Positions 8,822 to 17,663 of a stretch of DNA of 64,000 nucleotides are shown in pieces (the first letter of the stretch is position 1; each line of letters opens with the position of its first letter). The stretch spans positions 1 through 64,000 of the forward strand of contig JASBVG010000042.1 of NCBI GenBank assembly GCA_030147505.1, in the 5' to 3' direction. The notes beneath the pieces are model-generated. The model worked only from the letters and a program-made list of their open reading frames with translations, did no database searches and was not told the DNA's origin. This DNA is from Tardiphaga sp. Its GTDB lineage: Bacteria; Pseudomonadota; Alphaproteobacteria; Rhizobiales; Xanthobacteraceae. The position numbers were made by a program, and so were the translations under genes.

Positions 8822-10279
8822 ATGACCGATCAATCCCCCATCATTGTCTGGTTTCGCGACGATCTTCGCCTCTCGGATCATCCCGCGCTCCATGCCGCCG
8901 CGAAATCGGGCGCGCCGGTGCTCTGTCTCTATCTGCTCGACGAGCACAGCAAGCAGATCAAGCCGCCGCGCGCGCGACCCATGGGCGGGGCGACGCGCTG
9001 GTGGCTGGCGCAGTCGCTGAGTGCGCTAACCGAACGGTTGGAGGCGATCGGCGGCATGCTTGTGCTCCGCCAGGGCGCTGCAGCAGATATCATCCCCACT
9101 CTCGCCCGCGAGATCGATGCCAGCCACGTCTACTGGAACGCGATTGCGCAAGCGCCGCAGCTCGCAATCGCCGACGAGGTGACCGAGGCGCTCGCCGATC
9201 TCGATATCGGCACGGAGAGTTTTCCCGGCGATCTGCTGACGCACCCCAACACCATTCGCAACAAGGAGGGACGCGGCCTGTGGGTCTTCACGCCGTTCTT
9301 CAAGCGTATCATCGCGATGGGCGGCCCGGCCAAGCCCGTGCCTGCACCGAAGAAGCTCATCGCCGCGCCGCAAGTGAAGAGCGACACGCTGGACGACTGG
9401 AAGCTGGAGCCGACGAAACCAGACTGGGCGGGCGGCCTGCGCGAGAGCTGGACACCTGGCGAAGCCGCAGCGCAGAAGCATCTTAAGCGCTTCCTCAAGG
9501 ACATTCAGGGCTATGCGAGCGATCGCGATCGTCCGGACCGCGACGGGACGTCGCGCCTCTCGCCACACCTGCGCTTCGGCGAGATCAGCCCCAGGCAAGT
9601 CTGGCACGCCGCGCAGTTCATTGCAGACCAGCATCCGAAGCTTGCGAGCGACGTCGGCAAGTTCCTGAGCGAACTCGGCTGGCGCGAGTTCTGCCGGCAT
9701 CTCCTGTTCGACATTCCCGATCTTGCAGCGCGCAATCTGCAGGAGTCGTTCGATGACTTTCCGTGGAAGACCGATCGCAAGGCGCTGAAGGCCTGGCAAC
9801 ATGGCCTCACCGGCTATCCCATCGTCGATGCGGGCATGCGCGAGCTCTGGCACACCGGCGTGATGCACAATCGCGTGCGCATGGTGGTCGCGTCCTTCCT
9901 CGTGAAGCACCTTCTGATCGACTGGCGCGAGGGCGAAGCGTGGTTCTGGGATACGCTCGTTGATGCCGACAGCGGCAGCAATCCCGCCAACTGGCAGTGG
10001 GTCGCGGGCTCTGGTGCCGATGCTGCACCCTACTTCCGCGTCTTCAATCCGATCCTGCAGGGTGAGAAGTTCGATCCCGACGGTGATTATGTGCGCCGAT
10101 GGGTTCCGGAGCTTAACAACTTGTCAGCAAAACTCGTTCATCAACCGTGGACGGCCACACCGACGGAGCTGACAAAGGCAGGTATCAAACTCGGTAGCGA
10201 CTATCCGCTGCCGATCATCGACCACAAGGAAGGTCGCGATCGCGCATTAAAAGCGTATAAGACGATACAAGGTAGTTGA
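8822..10279 (+). CDS. phrB: Deoxyribodipyrimidine photo-lyase
   Basis: A light-driven DNA repair enzyme that splits cyclobutane pyrimidine dimers with FADH-. The 485-residue protein has the N-terminal photolyase antenna domain (starting IIVWFRDDLRLSDHPAL) and the C-terminal FAD-binding domain, including TSRLSPHLRFGEIS, ELGWREFCRHLL and the flavin-site region WFWDTLVDADSGSNPANWQW. All the signature segments of class I CPD photolyases are present and length is typical. A cryptochrome or (6-4) role is less likely. It is divergent from the DUF2177 gene with about 120 bases between. Confidence 0.96.
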   Translation: MTDQSPIIVWFRDDLRLSDHPALHAAAKSGAPVLCLYLLDEHSKQIKPPRARPMGGATRWWLAQSLSALTERLEAIGGMLVLRQGAAADIIPTLAREIDASHVYWNAIAQAPQLAIADEVTEALADLDIGTESFPGDLLTHPNTIRNKEGRGLWVFTPFFKRIIAMGGPAKPVPAPKKLIAAPQVKSDTLDDWKLEPTKPDWAGGLRESWTPGEAAAQKHLKRFLKDIQGYASDRDRPDRDGTSRLSPHLRFGEISPRQVWHAAQFIADQHPKLASDVGKFLSELGWREFCRHLLFDIPDLAARNLQESFDDFPWKTDRKALKAWQHGLTGYPIVDAGMRELWHTGVMHNRVRMVVASFLVKHLLIDWREGEAWFWDTLVDADSGSNPANWQWVAGSGADAAPYFRVFNPILQGEKFDPDGDYVRRWVPELNNLSAKLVHQPWTATPTELTKAGIKLGSDYPLPIIDHKEGRDRALKAYKTIQGS

Positions 10280-10354
10280 CGACATATCGCATGCACTTCA
10301 ACACGCCGCCGAATCGGACTAACGTAACAAAGTCGAGAACCGCTGGGGGATGCT

Positions 10355-10726
10355 ATGACTGACGACACTCCGATCATCGAACAAGTGACGGATGCGCTGA
10401 GCAGCGCCGCCGGTGCGACCAAAGAAGCGGCCACTTCGGTGGCCGAGACAGTTACCAAGGCCGCGAAGAAAGTCGCAAAGAAAGTGACTCCGGCCAAGAA
10501 GTCCACCAAGAAAGCTTCTGCGAAGACATCTTCAAAGAAGACAACCAAGAAAGCGAGACCACCAATGGCTAAGAAAGCAGCTAAGAAGACCGTGAAGAAG
10601 GCCGCCAAGAAGACCGTGAAGAAGGCTGCCAAGAAGACCGTCAAGAAGGCCGCCGCCAAGAAGACCGTGAAGAAGGCTGCCAAGAAGGTCGCCAAGAAGG
10701 CCAAGAAGGCTGCCAAGAAGAAGTAA
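10355..10726 (+). CDS. Histone H1-like lysine/alanine-rich DNA-binding protein
   Basis: A 123-residue, very basic protein. The first 35 residues are acidic to neutral and could form a helix (EQVTDALSSAAGATKEA). From residue 36 it becomes almost pure Lys/Ala/Thr/Val, with a roughly eight-residue repeat KKTVKKAA occurring about five times, like bacterial H1-type proteins (AlgP/Hc1-like tails) that bind DNA non-specifically and compact the nucleoid. The DNA is correspondingly repetitive (AAGAAGACCGTGAAGAAGGC units), so repeat number may vary between strains. A terminator follows closely. Confidence 0.88.
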   Translation: MTDDTPIIEQVTDALSSAAGATKEAATSVAETVTKAAKKVAKKVTPAKKSTKKASAKTSSKKTTKKARPPMAKKAAKKTVKKAAKKTVKKAAKKTVKKAAAKKTVKKAAKKVAKKAKKAAKKK

Positions 10727-10748
10727 GCTTCTTCCTCGCAGATGTGAA

Positions 10749-10779
10749 AGCCTCCGGGTCCAAGTCCGGAGGCTTTTTC
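10749..10779 (+). terminator. Rho-independent terminator after the H1-like gene
   Basis: AGCCTCCGG (10749-10757) pairs with CCGGAGGCT (10766-10774) and is followed by TTTTTCATTTT. Confidence 0.9.
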
Positions 10780-10807
10780 ATTTTGGGGCTATCGTCGAGC
10801 GGAGTAC

Positions 10808-11683
10808 CTACGCCTTGGCGCGATTGACCAACAGCACGGCCGCGCCGCAGGCGATCATGCCGGTGATCGCCACTGCATCCAGCTTCTCGCCGAACAGGAT
10901 GAAGGCCATCAGCGCCGTCACCGCCGGCACCAGATAAAACAGGCTCGCCACCTGGCTCGAGGCCTGACGTCGCAGCAGCCAGTAGAGCAGTCCGACGGTG
11001 CCGATCGACAGCACCACCGCCAGCCACGCCACCGACAGCACGAATTCCGTGGTCCAGTGGATCACCCGCGTCTCGAACAGGAACGCGCCGATGCCGAGCA
11101 TCACCATGGCCGCGAATTGCTGCACGAAGCTCCCCACCCGCCAGTCGGTGCCGCTGCAGAAGCGCTTCTGATACAGCGTGCCGATGGTGATGGCGACCAG
11201 CGAGAGGCCCGAAGCAGCCCAGCCCCAGCCGGCATTGCCGGACATCGGGCGGCCGTGCAGCACGAGCAGTACACCGCCAAGGCCGAGCGCGAGACCGCCC
11301 CACTGCAACGGCGTTACGCGCTCGCCAAGGAAGCGGCTGGCCAGGACCGAGGTGAGGATGGGTTGCAGGCCAGGAATGATCGCCGAGAGACCAACCGGCA
11401 CCTGATGCGCGATCGCCAGCACCGTGCCGGCGAGATACAGCCCCTGGATCAGGCAGCCGGCGACGATGTTGTGGCCGATGCCGGCGCGATCCGGCCATGC
11501 CGGCCGGGTGATCGCGACGATGACGCCCATGATCGAGGCCGCGACGATCATCCGCACGGTCAGATAGGTCAGCGGCTCGGCACCGCCCAGCACATATTTC
11601 GTGCCGATGAAGCCGGTGCTCCAGAGCAGCACGAACAGCACGGGCGCAGCCGCAGCGATGAGGGCATTTGTCTCTTTATTCAT
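10808..11683 (-). CDS. DMT-superfamily (EamA) transporter
   Basis: A 291-residue inner-membrane protein with about ten hydrophobic segments arranged as two EamA repeats. The start VLFVLLWSTGFIGTKYVLGG and the conserved PVGLSAIIPGLQPI and YLVPAVTALMAFILFGEKL stretches are typical of the RhaT/YdcZ-like drug/metabolite transporters. These export or import small metabolites or amino acids; the substrate cannot be told from the sequence. It faces the H1-like gene across a terminator and is divergent from formaldehyde dehydrogenase, with no obvious pathway link. Confidence 0.9.
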   Translation of the reverse strand: MNKETNALIAAAAPVLFVLLWSTGFIGTKYVLGGAEPLTYLTVRMIVAASIMGVIVAITRPAWPDRAGIGHNIVAGCLIQGLYLAGTVLAIAHQVPVGLSAIIPGLQPILTSVLASRFLGERVTPLQWGGLALGLGGVLLVLHGRPMSGNAGWGWAASGLSLVAITIGTLYQKRFCSGTDWRVGSFVQQFAAMVMLGIGAFLFETRVIHWTTEFVLSVAWLAVVLSIGTVGLLYWLLRRQASSQVASLFYLVPAVTALMAFILFGEKLDAVAITGMIACGAAVLLVNRAKA

Positions 11684-11790
11684 GGGCTGCTCAGTGCCCC
11701 ATCATGTGCTAAGCGGCAATGGCTGATTGCGCGGACCTGCCTGCCCGCAATCACAACCTTGATACTCCCTGATCAACTGAGGAATTCGCC

Positions 11791-12918
11791 ATGGATGTTC
11801 GCGCCGCTGTTGCCATTGCCGCCGGCAAGCCGCTGGAGATCACCACCGTTCAACTCGATGGCCCTCGCGATGGCGAGGTGCTGGTGGAGATCAAGGCAAC
11901 CGGCATCTGCCACACCGACGAGTTCACGCTGTCCGGCGCCGATCCGGAAGGTCTGTTCCCCGCCATTCTCGGCCATGAAGGTGCAGGCATCGTGCGCGAA
12001 GTCGGCCGAGGCGTCACCTCGGTGAAGCCCGGCGACCATGTCATCCCGCTCTACACGCCGGAATGCCGTCAGTGCCCGTCCTGCCTGTCGCGCAAGACGA
12101 ACCTCTGCACCGCGATCCGCTCGACCCAGGGCCAGGGCCTGATGCCCGACGGCACGTCGCGCTTCAAACTCGAGGGCAAGCCGGTGCATCATTATATGGG
12201 TACCTCGACCTTCGCCAACTACACGGTGTTGCCGGAGATCGCCGTGGCGAAGATCCGCGAGGACGCTCCGTTCGACAAGGTCTGCTATATCGGCTGCGGC
12301 GTCACCACCGGCGTTGGCGCAGTGTTCAACACCGCCAAGGTGGAGCAAGGCGCCAAGGCGATCGTGTTCGGTCTCGGCGGCATCGGCCTCAACGTGCTGC
12401 AGGGCCTGCGCCTCGCCGGCGCCGACATGATCATCGGCGTCGACATCAATAATGACCGCAAGGCCTGGGGCGAGCGCTTCGGCATGACGCATTTCGTCAA
12501 TCCGAAGGAACTCGGCAAGGACCTCGTCCCTCACCTCGTCGACATGACCAAGTCCGGTGCCGACCAGATCGGCGGCGCCGACTACACCTTCGACTGCACC
12601 GGCAATGTCACCGTGATGCGCCAGGCGCTGGAAGCCTGCCATCGTGGCTGGGGCCAGTCGATCGTGATCGGCGTGGCGCCGGCGGGGGCCGAGATCGCGA
12701 CGCGTCCGTTCCAGCTGGTAACGGGACGCGTCTGGAAAGGCACCGCCTTCGGCGGCGCGCGCGGCCGCACCGATGTGCCGAAGATCGTCGACTGGTACAT
12801 GCAGGGCAAGATCCAGATCGACCCAATGATCACCCATGTGATGCCGCTCAGCGATATCAATAAGGGTTTTGATCTGATGAAGTCAGGCGAGTCGATCCGC
12901 GGCGTGGTGACGTTCTAA
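11791..12918 (+). CDS. frmA: S-(hydroxymethyl)glutathione dehydrogenase / class III alcohol dehydrogenase
   Basis: A zinc enzyme that oxidises the formaldehyde-glutathione adduct to S-formylglutathione with NAD+, and can reduce S-nitrosoglutathione. The catalytic zinc ligands Cys40 (ATGICHTDE), His62 (GHEGAG) and the Cys in YIGCGVTTG are present, as is the structural zinc quartet at Cys102, 105, 108 and 116. The Rossmann motif GLGGIGLNV lies near residue 200. Length (375) is typical for class III. GAGG precedes the ATG. No S-formylglutathione hydrolase is adjacent. A very strong bidirectional hairpin follows the stop. Confidence 0.95.
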   Translation: MDVRAAVAIAAGKPLEITTVQLDGPRDGEVLVEIKATGICHTDEFTLSGADPEGLFPAILGHEGAGIVREVGRGVTSVKPGDHVIPLYTPECRQCPSCLSRKTNLCTAIRSTQGQGLMPDGTSRFKLEGKPVHHYMGTSTFANYTVLPEIAVAKIREDAPFDKVCYIGCGVTTGVGAVFNTAKVEQGAKAIVFGLGGIGLNVLQGLRLAGADMIIGVDINNDRKAWGERFGMTHFVNPKELGKDLVPHLVDMTKSGADQIGGADYTFDCTGNVTVMRQALEACHRGWGQSIVIGVAPAGAEIATRPFQLVTGRVWKGTAFGGARGRTDVPKIVDWYMQGKIQIDPMITHVMPLSDINKGFDLMKSGESIRGVVTF

Positions 12919-12939
12919 CCGCCTTCTCAGCTGTGAATA

Positions 12940-12978
12940 AAAATGGCGCGCGAAGCCAGAAGCTTCGCGCGCCATTTT
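12940..12978. terminator. Bidirectional rho-independent terminator
   Basis: AAAATGGCGCGCGAAGC (12940-12956) and GCTTCGCGCGCCATTTT (12962-12978) form a perfect 17-bp stem with a five-base loop between two convergent genes. Confidence 0.95.
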
Positions 12979-12997
12979 TCGATCTGACGTGCAACAC

Positions 12998-14014
12998 TCA
13001 CGCCGACAGCATCACATTCCCGGTTTCGATGCCTGCATCATCCCGGCGCTTCGCATAGCGCCGCGCCAGGATCGCGCAGACGAACAGCTGCGCCTGATGA
13101 AACAGCATGATCGGCAACACGATCAGGCCGAGCGCGTGGCCCGGAAACAGGATCGCAGCCATCGGAATGCCGCTGGCCATGCTCTTCTTCGAGCCGCAGA
13201 ACACGATGGCGATCTCGTCTTCGGTCGAAAAACCCATCCAGCGGCTCGCCAGCATGGTGGTGACAATCACCAGCGCCAGTACCGCCAGATCGATGGCAAG
13301 GATCGCCGCGAGCGTGCCGACCGAGAGCTGCCCCCAGATTCCCGCGACCATGCCGGCACTGAAGGCGGCATAGACAATGAGCAGCACAGAGCCGCGATCA
13401 ACCACCGAGGTGAGACGTCCATGACGCAGCAGCCACGCGCCGACCCACGGACGGATCAACTGACCAACAACGAAGGGCGCCACGATCTGCGCAGCGATCT
13501 TCTCGAACGCCGCCAGCGAAACACCTCCAGCCGCCGAGGACATCAACAGCGACACCAGCGCCGGCGTCAGCGCGACGCCGAGCAGATTGGATACCGACGC
13601 GCTGCACAGCGCCGCCGGCACATTGCCACGCGCGATCGAGGTGAAGGCGATCGAGGATTGCACGGTCGAGGGCAGCAGGCACATGAACAGCACGCCGGTC
13701 ACGAGATCGGCCGGCAGATACGGGCGCAGCGCGAGGTTCGCCACGACACCGATGAGCGGAAACAGCAGATAGGTGCTGGAGAACACCATCGACTGCAAAC
13801 GCCAGTGCATCATCCCCTCTTTCACCGCGGCCGGCGACAGGCGCGCACCGTAAAGCAGGAAGAGTGCTGCCACCGCCGCGGTGACGGCGTGATCGACATA
13901 AACGTCAGCCTCGCCGTGTGCCGGCAGAACAGCGGCCAACGCGACGGCAGCTATCAACCACAAAAGGAACTGGTCGATCGGTAGATGAATGCGACGGCGG
14001 GGAGAGGAAGTCAT
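12998..14014 (-). CDS. Bile acid:sodium symporter-like (SBF) transporter
   Basis: A 338-residue inner-membrane protein with about ten hydrophobic helices. Segments such as FLLYGARLSPAAVKEG, PSTVQSSIAFTSIARGN and FCGSKKSMASGIPMA are hallmarks of the bacterial YfeH/SBF7-like branch of the bile acid:Na+ symporter fold. Real substrates in this branch are mostly unknown. The gene is divergent from a LysR regulator with about 92 bases between starts, the usual layout when the regulator controls the transporter. It ends at the terminator shared with formaldehyde dehydrogenase. Confidence 0.9.
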   Translation of the reverse strand: MTSSPRRRIHLPIDQFLLWLIAAVALAAVLPAHGEADVYVDHAVTAAVAALFLLYGARLSPAAVKEGMMHWRLQSMVFSSTYLLFPLIGVVANLALRPYLPADLVTGVLFMCLLPSTVQSSIAFTSIARGNVPAALCSASVSNLLGVALTPALVSLLMSSAAGGVSLAAFEKIAAQIVAPFVVGQLIRPWVGAWLLRHGRLTSVVDRGSVLLIVYAAFSAGMVAGIWGQLSVGTLAAILAIDLAVLALVIVTTMLASRWMGFSTEDEIAIVFCGSKKSMASGIPMAAILFPGHALGLIVLPIMLFHQAQLFVCAILARRYAKRRDDAGIETGNVMLSA

Positions 14015-14106
14015 AGCGATAGGCCCTTGTTTGATGACCCAGATCTAGATTTCCTCGCCTTGATGCAAAATCCCCATAACAACGATATCAGTCATCATGT
14101 ATTGTG

Positions 14107-14976
14107 ATGGCCATGGATCATGTCCCCGTCGATCTTCTTCGGAGTTTCGTCGCCGTCGCCGATGCCGGCAGCTTCACCGGTGCGGCCCGTATCCTCGGGC
14201 TACAACAATCCACCGTCAGCCAGCACATCCGGCGTCTCGAAGAGCTGACGGGCCGTCGCCTGTTCGACCGCAGCACGCATCGGGTCAGCCTGACGCCGGA
14301 TGGCGACGTGCTGCTCGATCATGCTCGCTCGATCCTGGAGCGTTATGCCCATCTACAGCAATATCTCTCGGCTGCTCCGCTACGTGGCCGGCTGCGCTTC
14401 GGCGCATCGGAAGATTTCGTGCTCTCGGCTTTGCCGAACGTGCTCGCAGCTTTCGCTCGCCGGCATCCCGAACTCGACATCGAATTGCATTCGGGATTGA
14501 GCGAGGATCTGCGCGCCGCGTTCGATGCAGGCCGGCTCGATCTCGCGCTGGTGAAGCGACGCGACGGCGACAGCCGCGGCAGGATCGCGTGGAAGGAGCC
14601 CATCGAATGGATGGCGCATCCCGAGTTTCGCGTCGATCCCGACAGTCCGCTGCCGCTGATCCTCTATCCACCGCCGAGCATCACGCGCGTCAGCGTGCTG
14701 GAAACGCTGGAAGCCGCAGGGCGACGTTGGCGCATCGCCTTCACCAGCGCCAATGTCTCCGGCCTGAGCGCAGCCGCACGTGCTGGCATCGGCCTGTTGC
14801 CGCATTCGGTGCGCCTGATGCCGCCGGGTTTGGCGATCCTGTCATCGCGCGAAGGTCTGCCGAAACTACCCGGGATTCAGTTCGCAGTGATCACGCCGGA
14901 TCACCCGCCCCCGGCAGTCGAAGCGCTTGCTGCGACCATCATGAACTGGGCCGGCCCGCGCGATCGCCGGAGCTGA
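14107..14976 (+). CDS. LysR-family transcriptional regulator
   Basis: A 289-residue regulator. Residues 4-64 form the winged helix-turn-helix, with the characteristic FVAVADAGSFTGAARILGLQ and STVSQHIRRLEELTG stretches. A LysR substrate-binding fold follows, starting LRFGASEDFVLSALPNV. Starts GTG 14104, ATG 14107 and ATG 14113 are all in frame and none has a strong ribosome site; I used 14107. Divergent from the SBF transporter, it most likely controls that gene from the intergenic region; the ligand is unknown. Its stop lies three bases from the convergent OB-fold gene. Confidence 0.93.
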   Translation: MAMDHVPVDLLRSFVAVADAGSFTGAARILGLQQSTVSQHIRRLEELTGRRLFDRSTHRVSLTPDGDVLLDHARSILERYAHLQQYLSAAPLRGRLRFGASEDFVLSALPNVLAAFARRHPELDIELHSGLSEDLRAAFDAGRLDLALVKRRDGDSRGRIAWKEPIEWMAHPEFRVDPDSPLPLILYPPPSITRVSVLETLEAAGRRWRIAFTSANVSGLSAAARAGIGLLPHSVRLMPPGLAILSSREGLPKLPGIQFAVITPDHPPPAVEALAATIMNWAGPRDRRS

Positions 14977-14979
14977 GCG

Positions 14980-15345
14980 CTACGAGGATTTTTCGAAGAA
15001 CGGCACGAGGCGGCCGGTGAATTGGCGATAGTTCGCCTTCACCTTGTCGCCGATGACGAGATCATTGGCGCCATGGGCCATCATGCGAAAGCCTTCGGCA
15101 GTATCGATCAGTACGATATTGTAAGGCACATGCTCGCGCGCCTCCGGCGTACCCGCGCGCAGAACGAGCGAGGTCGCGTAGACCGTGCCCTCGCCACTCG
15201 ATGTCTTGTCGTCGAGATCGGGCGAACCGCAGGCGGAGCAAAAGCTGCGGCGGAAATACTGGATCGATTGGCAGGCGCGGCAGGACTGGAAGCTGATGGC
15301 TTCGACGCCCGTGGTCCAGTCGGCGGCAGGTTTGAGCTGGCTCAT
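14980..15345 (-). CDS. Zn-ribbon and OB-fold protein (DUF35 type)
   Basis: A 121-residue acyl-CoA-binding partner protein. The N-terminal rubredoxin-like zinc ribbon has the four cysteines CRAC and CSAC, and the rest is an OB-fold domain (GTVYATSLVLRAG ... VPYNIVLIDTAEGFRMM). Such DUF35 proteins partner thiolase-fold enzymes, for example ChsH2 with the Ltp2 aldolase in steroid degradation. The ATG at 15345 overlaps the TGA stop of the thiolase-like gene by one base, consistent with a stoichiometric complex. It ends the operon that starts with the CaiB gene. Confidence 0.92.
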   Translation of the reverse strand: MSQLKPAADWTTGVEAISFQSCRACQSIQYFRRSFCSACGSPDLDDKTSSGEGTVYATSLVLRAGTPEAREHVPYNIVLIDTAEGFRMMAHGANDLVIGDKVKANYRQFTGRLVPFFEKSS

Positions 15346-16478
15346 CACACACGCTCCAGGAACATCGAGACATGGGAAGACAACACCCCGCCATCGCCAT
15401 GCAGCAGTGCGACGGAGGCATCCTTGACCTGACGGTTCTCGGCCCGGCCCGTCATCTGCAGATGCGCCTCAACCAGATGCGCCATGGCGCCGCCGACGCC
15501 GCAATGGCCGTAGGAAAGCAGACCGCCATGTGTGTTCAGCGGCATCGCGCCATGCCGGCCGAAATGGCCTGATCGCACTCTGGCCGCGGCCTCACCGCGG
15601 CCGGCCAGGCCGAGGTCTTCCAGCAGCATCGCCAGCGTGATGGTGAAGCTGTCATAGATCGCGGCATAGCGGACGTCGGAGATCGCGATGCCGGTCGCCT
15701 TCTTCGCGCGAGCGATGGCGATCTCGGCCCCGAGACCGGACAGCGGCGGCGCCGCCGTGATGTGCTGATGCGTATGAGCCTGCGCGGCACCACGCACCTT
15801 GATCTTCGCATCGCTGGTCGGCTCGTAGCTGATCACAAAAGCCGCCCCGCCATCGGAGACCGGGCAGCAATCGAGCAGTTTGAGCGGTGTCGCGATGGTC
15901 TTCGAAGCCATCACGTCAGCAACGGTGATGGGATCGTGAAACTGCGCGCCGGGATGGGTTAGCGCATGCGCGCGCATCAGCACGGCGAATTCGGCGAGGT
16001 CTTCCTGCGTTACGCCATATTCGTGCATGTAGCGGTTGGCGACTATACCGTAGTAAGCGGGAATGGTCGGGCCGAGCGGCACTTCATAGGTGGGATGGCC
16101 GACCTGCGCGAGCGCCTGGATCGAGGCGTCGCGGCTCTGGCCGGTCAGCCGGTTCTCGCCGCCAACCACCAGCACATGCTTGGCGACACCGCCCTCGACG
16201 AGCTGATGCGCCAGCATCGCCATCGCCATGCCCGTGGCGCCGCCGACCTGGATCGCATGGGCGTAAGATGGCGTGATGCCAAAATGTTCGGCGAAGACGG
16301 TGGCCAGCATGATATGCGGCATCGTCGTTGAATAGCCGCACAGGAAGCCATCGATATCCGCCCGCTTGAGGCCGGCATCCTTGAGCGCGAGCTCGGCGGC
16401 GCGGCTCATCAGATCGATGGTCGATGAGCCCTCATGCTTGCCGTAAGGGAGAAGGCCGACGCCGGTGATGTAACTCAT
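15345..16478 (-). CDS. Thiolase-fold protein lacking the catalytic cysteine (Ltp2-like, probable acyl-CoA retro-aldolase)
   Basis: A 377-residue protein of the SCP-x/lipid-transfer thiolase branch. Where thiolases carry their nucleophilic cysteine, this protein reads IQVGGATGM (residues 76-84), so it cannot use the normal thiolase mechanism. It keeps AAIYDSFT (Tyr275) and GGLLSYGH (Tyr323), which correspond by position to the two tyrosines reported as essential in the aldolase Ltp2. It is coupled to the downstream DUF35 protein, as Ltp2 is to ChsH2. I infer C-C cleavage of a beta-hydroxyacyl-CoA, releasing a ketone or aldehyde plus a shorter acyl-CoA. Automatic annotation would probably call it acetyl-CoA acetyltransferase. 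Confidence 0.85.
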   Translation of the reverse strand: MSYITGVGLLPYGKHEGSSTIDLMSRAAELALKDAGLKRADIDGFLCGYSTTMPHIMLATVFAEHFGITPSYAHAIQVGGATGMAMAMLAHQLVEGGVAKHVLVVGGENRLTGQSRDASIQALAQVGHPTYEVPLGPTIPAYYGIVANRYMHEYGVTQEDLAEFAVLMRAHALTHPGAQFHDPITVADVMASKTIATPLKLLDCCPVSDGGAAFVISYEPTSDAKIKVRGAAQAHTHQHITAAPPLSGLGAEIAIARAKKATGIAISDVRYAAIYDSFTITLAMLLEDLGLAGRGEAAARVRSGHFGRHGAMPLNTHGGLLSYGHCGVGGAMAHLVEAHLQMTGRAENRQVKDASVALLHGDGGVLSSHVSMFLERV

Positions 16479-16493
16479 GTCGGCTCCACTCTC

Positions 16494-17660
16494 TTAATAT
16501 GACTTCGGCAAACCGAGCGCCTTCTCGGCGATGAAGCTCAGGATCAGCTCGCGGCTGACCGGCGCGATACGTGGGATCAGCGACTCCCGCAGATAGCGCT
16601 CGACGTGATATTCCTTGGCATAACCAAACCCGCCATGGGTCATGACAGCCTGCTCGCAGGCATGATAGCCCGCCTCGCCCGCGAGATATTTTGCGGAGTT
16701 CGCCGCGGGGCCGCAGGACATGTTGTTGTCGTATTGCCAGCCGGCCGACAGCACCATCAGCCAAGCTGCTTCGAGTTCCATCCAGTTCTTGGCCAGCGGA
16801 TGCTGGATCGCCTGGTTCTGGCCGATCGGGCGATTGAACACGTTGCGCTCTTTGGCATAAGCGGCTGCCCGCTTCAGCGCGACCTTGCCGAGACCGACCG
16901 CTTCCGCCGCGATCAGGATGCGCTCCGGATTCATGCCGTGCAGGATATATTCGAAGCCACGCCCCTCCTCGCCGATGCGGTCCTCCACCGGAATTTCGAA
17001 GTCGGCGAAGAACAGCTCGTTGGAGTCAACGCATTTGCGACCGAGCTTTTCGATCTCGTGCACGGTGATCTTCGAGCGATCGAAGTCCGTATAGAACAGG
17101 CTGAGCCCATGGGTCGGGCTCTTCACGTCTTCCAGCGGCGTGGTACGCGCCAGCAGCAGGATCTTTTCGGCGACCTGCGCGGTGGAAATCCATACCTTCT
17201 GGCCGTTGACGATGTAGCGATCTCCCTTGCGCACGGCGCGAGTCTTGAGCTGGGTGGTGTTGAGGCCCGTATTCGGCTCGGTCACTGCAAAGCAGGCTTT
17301 CTCCTTGCCCTCGACGATACCAGGCAGCATCCGCCGGCACTGTTCCGGCGTACCGAACACCACCACCGGATTGAGGCCGAACACGTTCATATGCACGGCT
17401 GAGGCGCCCGACATACCGGCGCCGGATTCCGAGATCGCCCGCATCATGATCGCAGCGTCGGTGATCCCCAGCCCGGAGCCACCATATTCCTCGGGGATGC
17501 AGATGCCGAGATAGCCGGCATCCGCAATCGCCTTGTGGAATTCGATGGGGAATCCGCCTTCCTTGTCCTTCTTCAGCCAGTAGGCGTCGTCGAAGCGCGA
17601 ACAGATCTTTTCGATCGTGTCGCGGATGGATTCCTGATTGTCGTTGAGGGCGAAATCCAT
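16494..17660 (-). CDS. Acyl-CoA dehydrogenase family protein
   Basis: A 388-residue FAD enzyme that introduces an alpha-beta double bond into an acyl-CoA. The three acyl-CoA dehydrogenase domains are in order: N-terminal helices, the middle beta domain with CFAVTEPNTGLNTTQL and the KVWISTAQVAE flavin stretch, and the C-terminal helical domain ending GGFGYAKEYHVERYLRES. The usual C-terminal catalytic-base motif (QIYEGT-like) is replaced by PRIAPVSREL, so the base must come from elsewhere or the substrate class differs. It sits three bases after the CaiB gene and just upstream of the aldolase-like protein. Confidence 0.93.
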   Translation of the reverse strand: MDFALNDNQESIRDTIEKICSRFDDAYWLKKDKEGGFPIEFHKAIADAGYLGICIPEEYGGSGLGITDAAIMMRAISESGAGMSGASAVHMNVFGLNPVVVFGTPEQCRRMLPGIVEGKEKACFAVTEPNTGLNTTQLKTRAVRKGDRYIVNGQKVWISTAQVAEKILLLARTTPLEDVKSPTHGLSLFYTDFDRSKITVHEIEKLGRKCVDSNELFFADFEIPVEDRIGEEGRGFEYILHGMNPERILIAAEAVGLGKVALKRAAAYAKERNVFNRPIGQNQAIQHPLAKNWMELEAAWLMVLSAGWQYDNNMSCGPAANSAKYLAGEAGYHACEQAVMTHGGFGYAKEYHVERYLRESLIPRIAPVSRELILSFIAEKALGLPKSY

Positions 17661-17663
17661 GCT

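Noticed and set aside
10561-10720. Short regularly repeated DNA that could look like a CRISPR array
   Set aside because: The repeats are in frame and encode Lys/Ala motifs with no unique spacers; they are coding repeats.
15345-16478. Plain acetyl-CoA acetyltransferase call
   Set aside because: The nucleophilic Cys is missing, so normal thiolase chemistry is unlikely.
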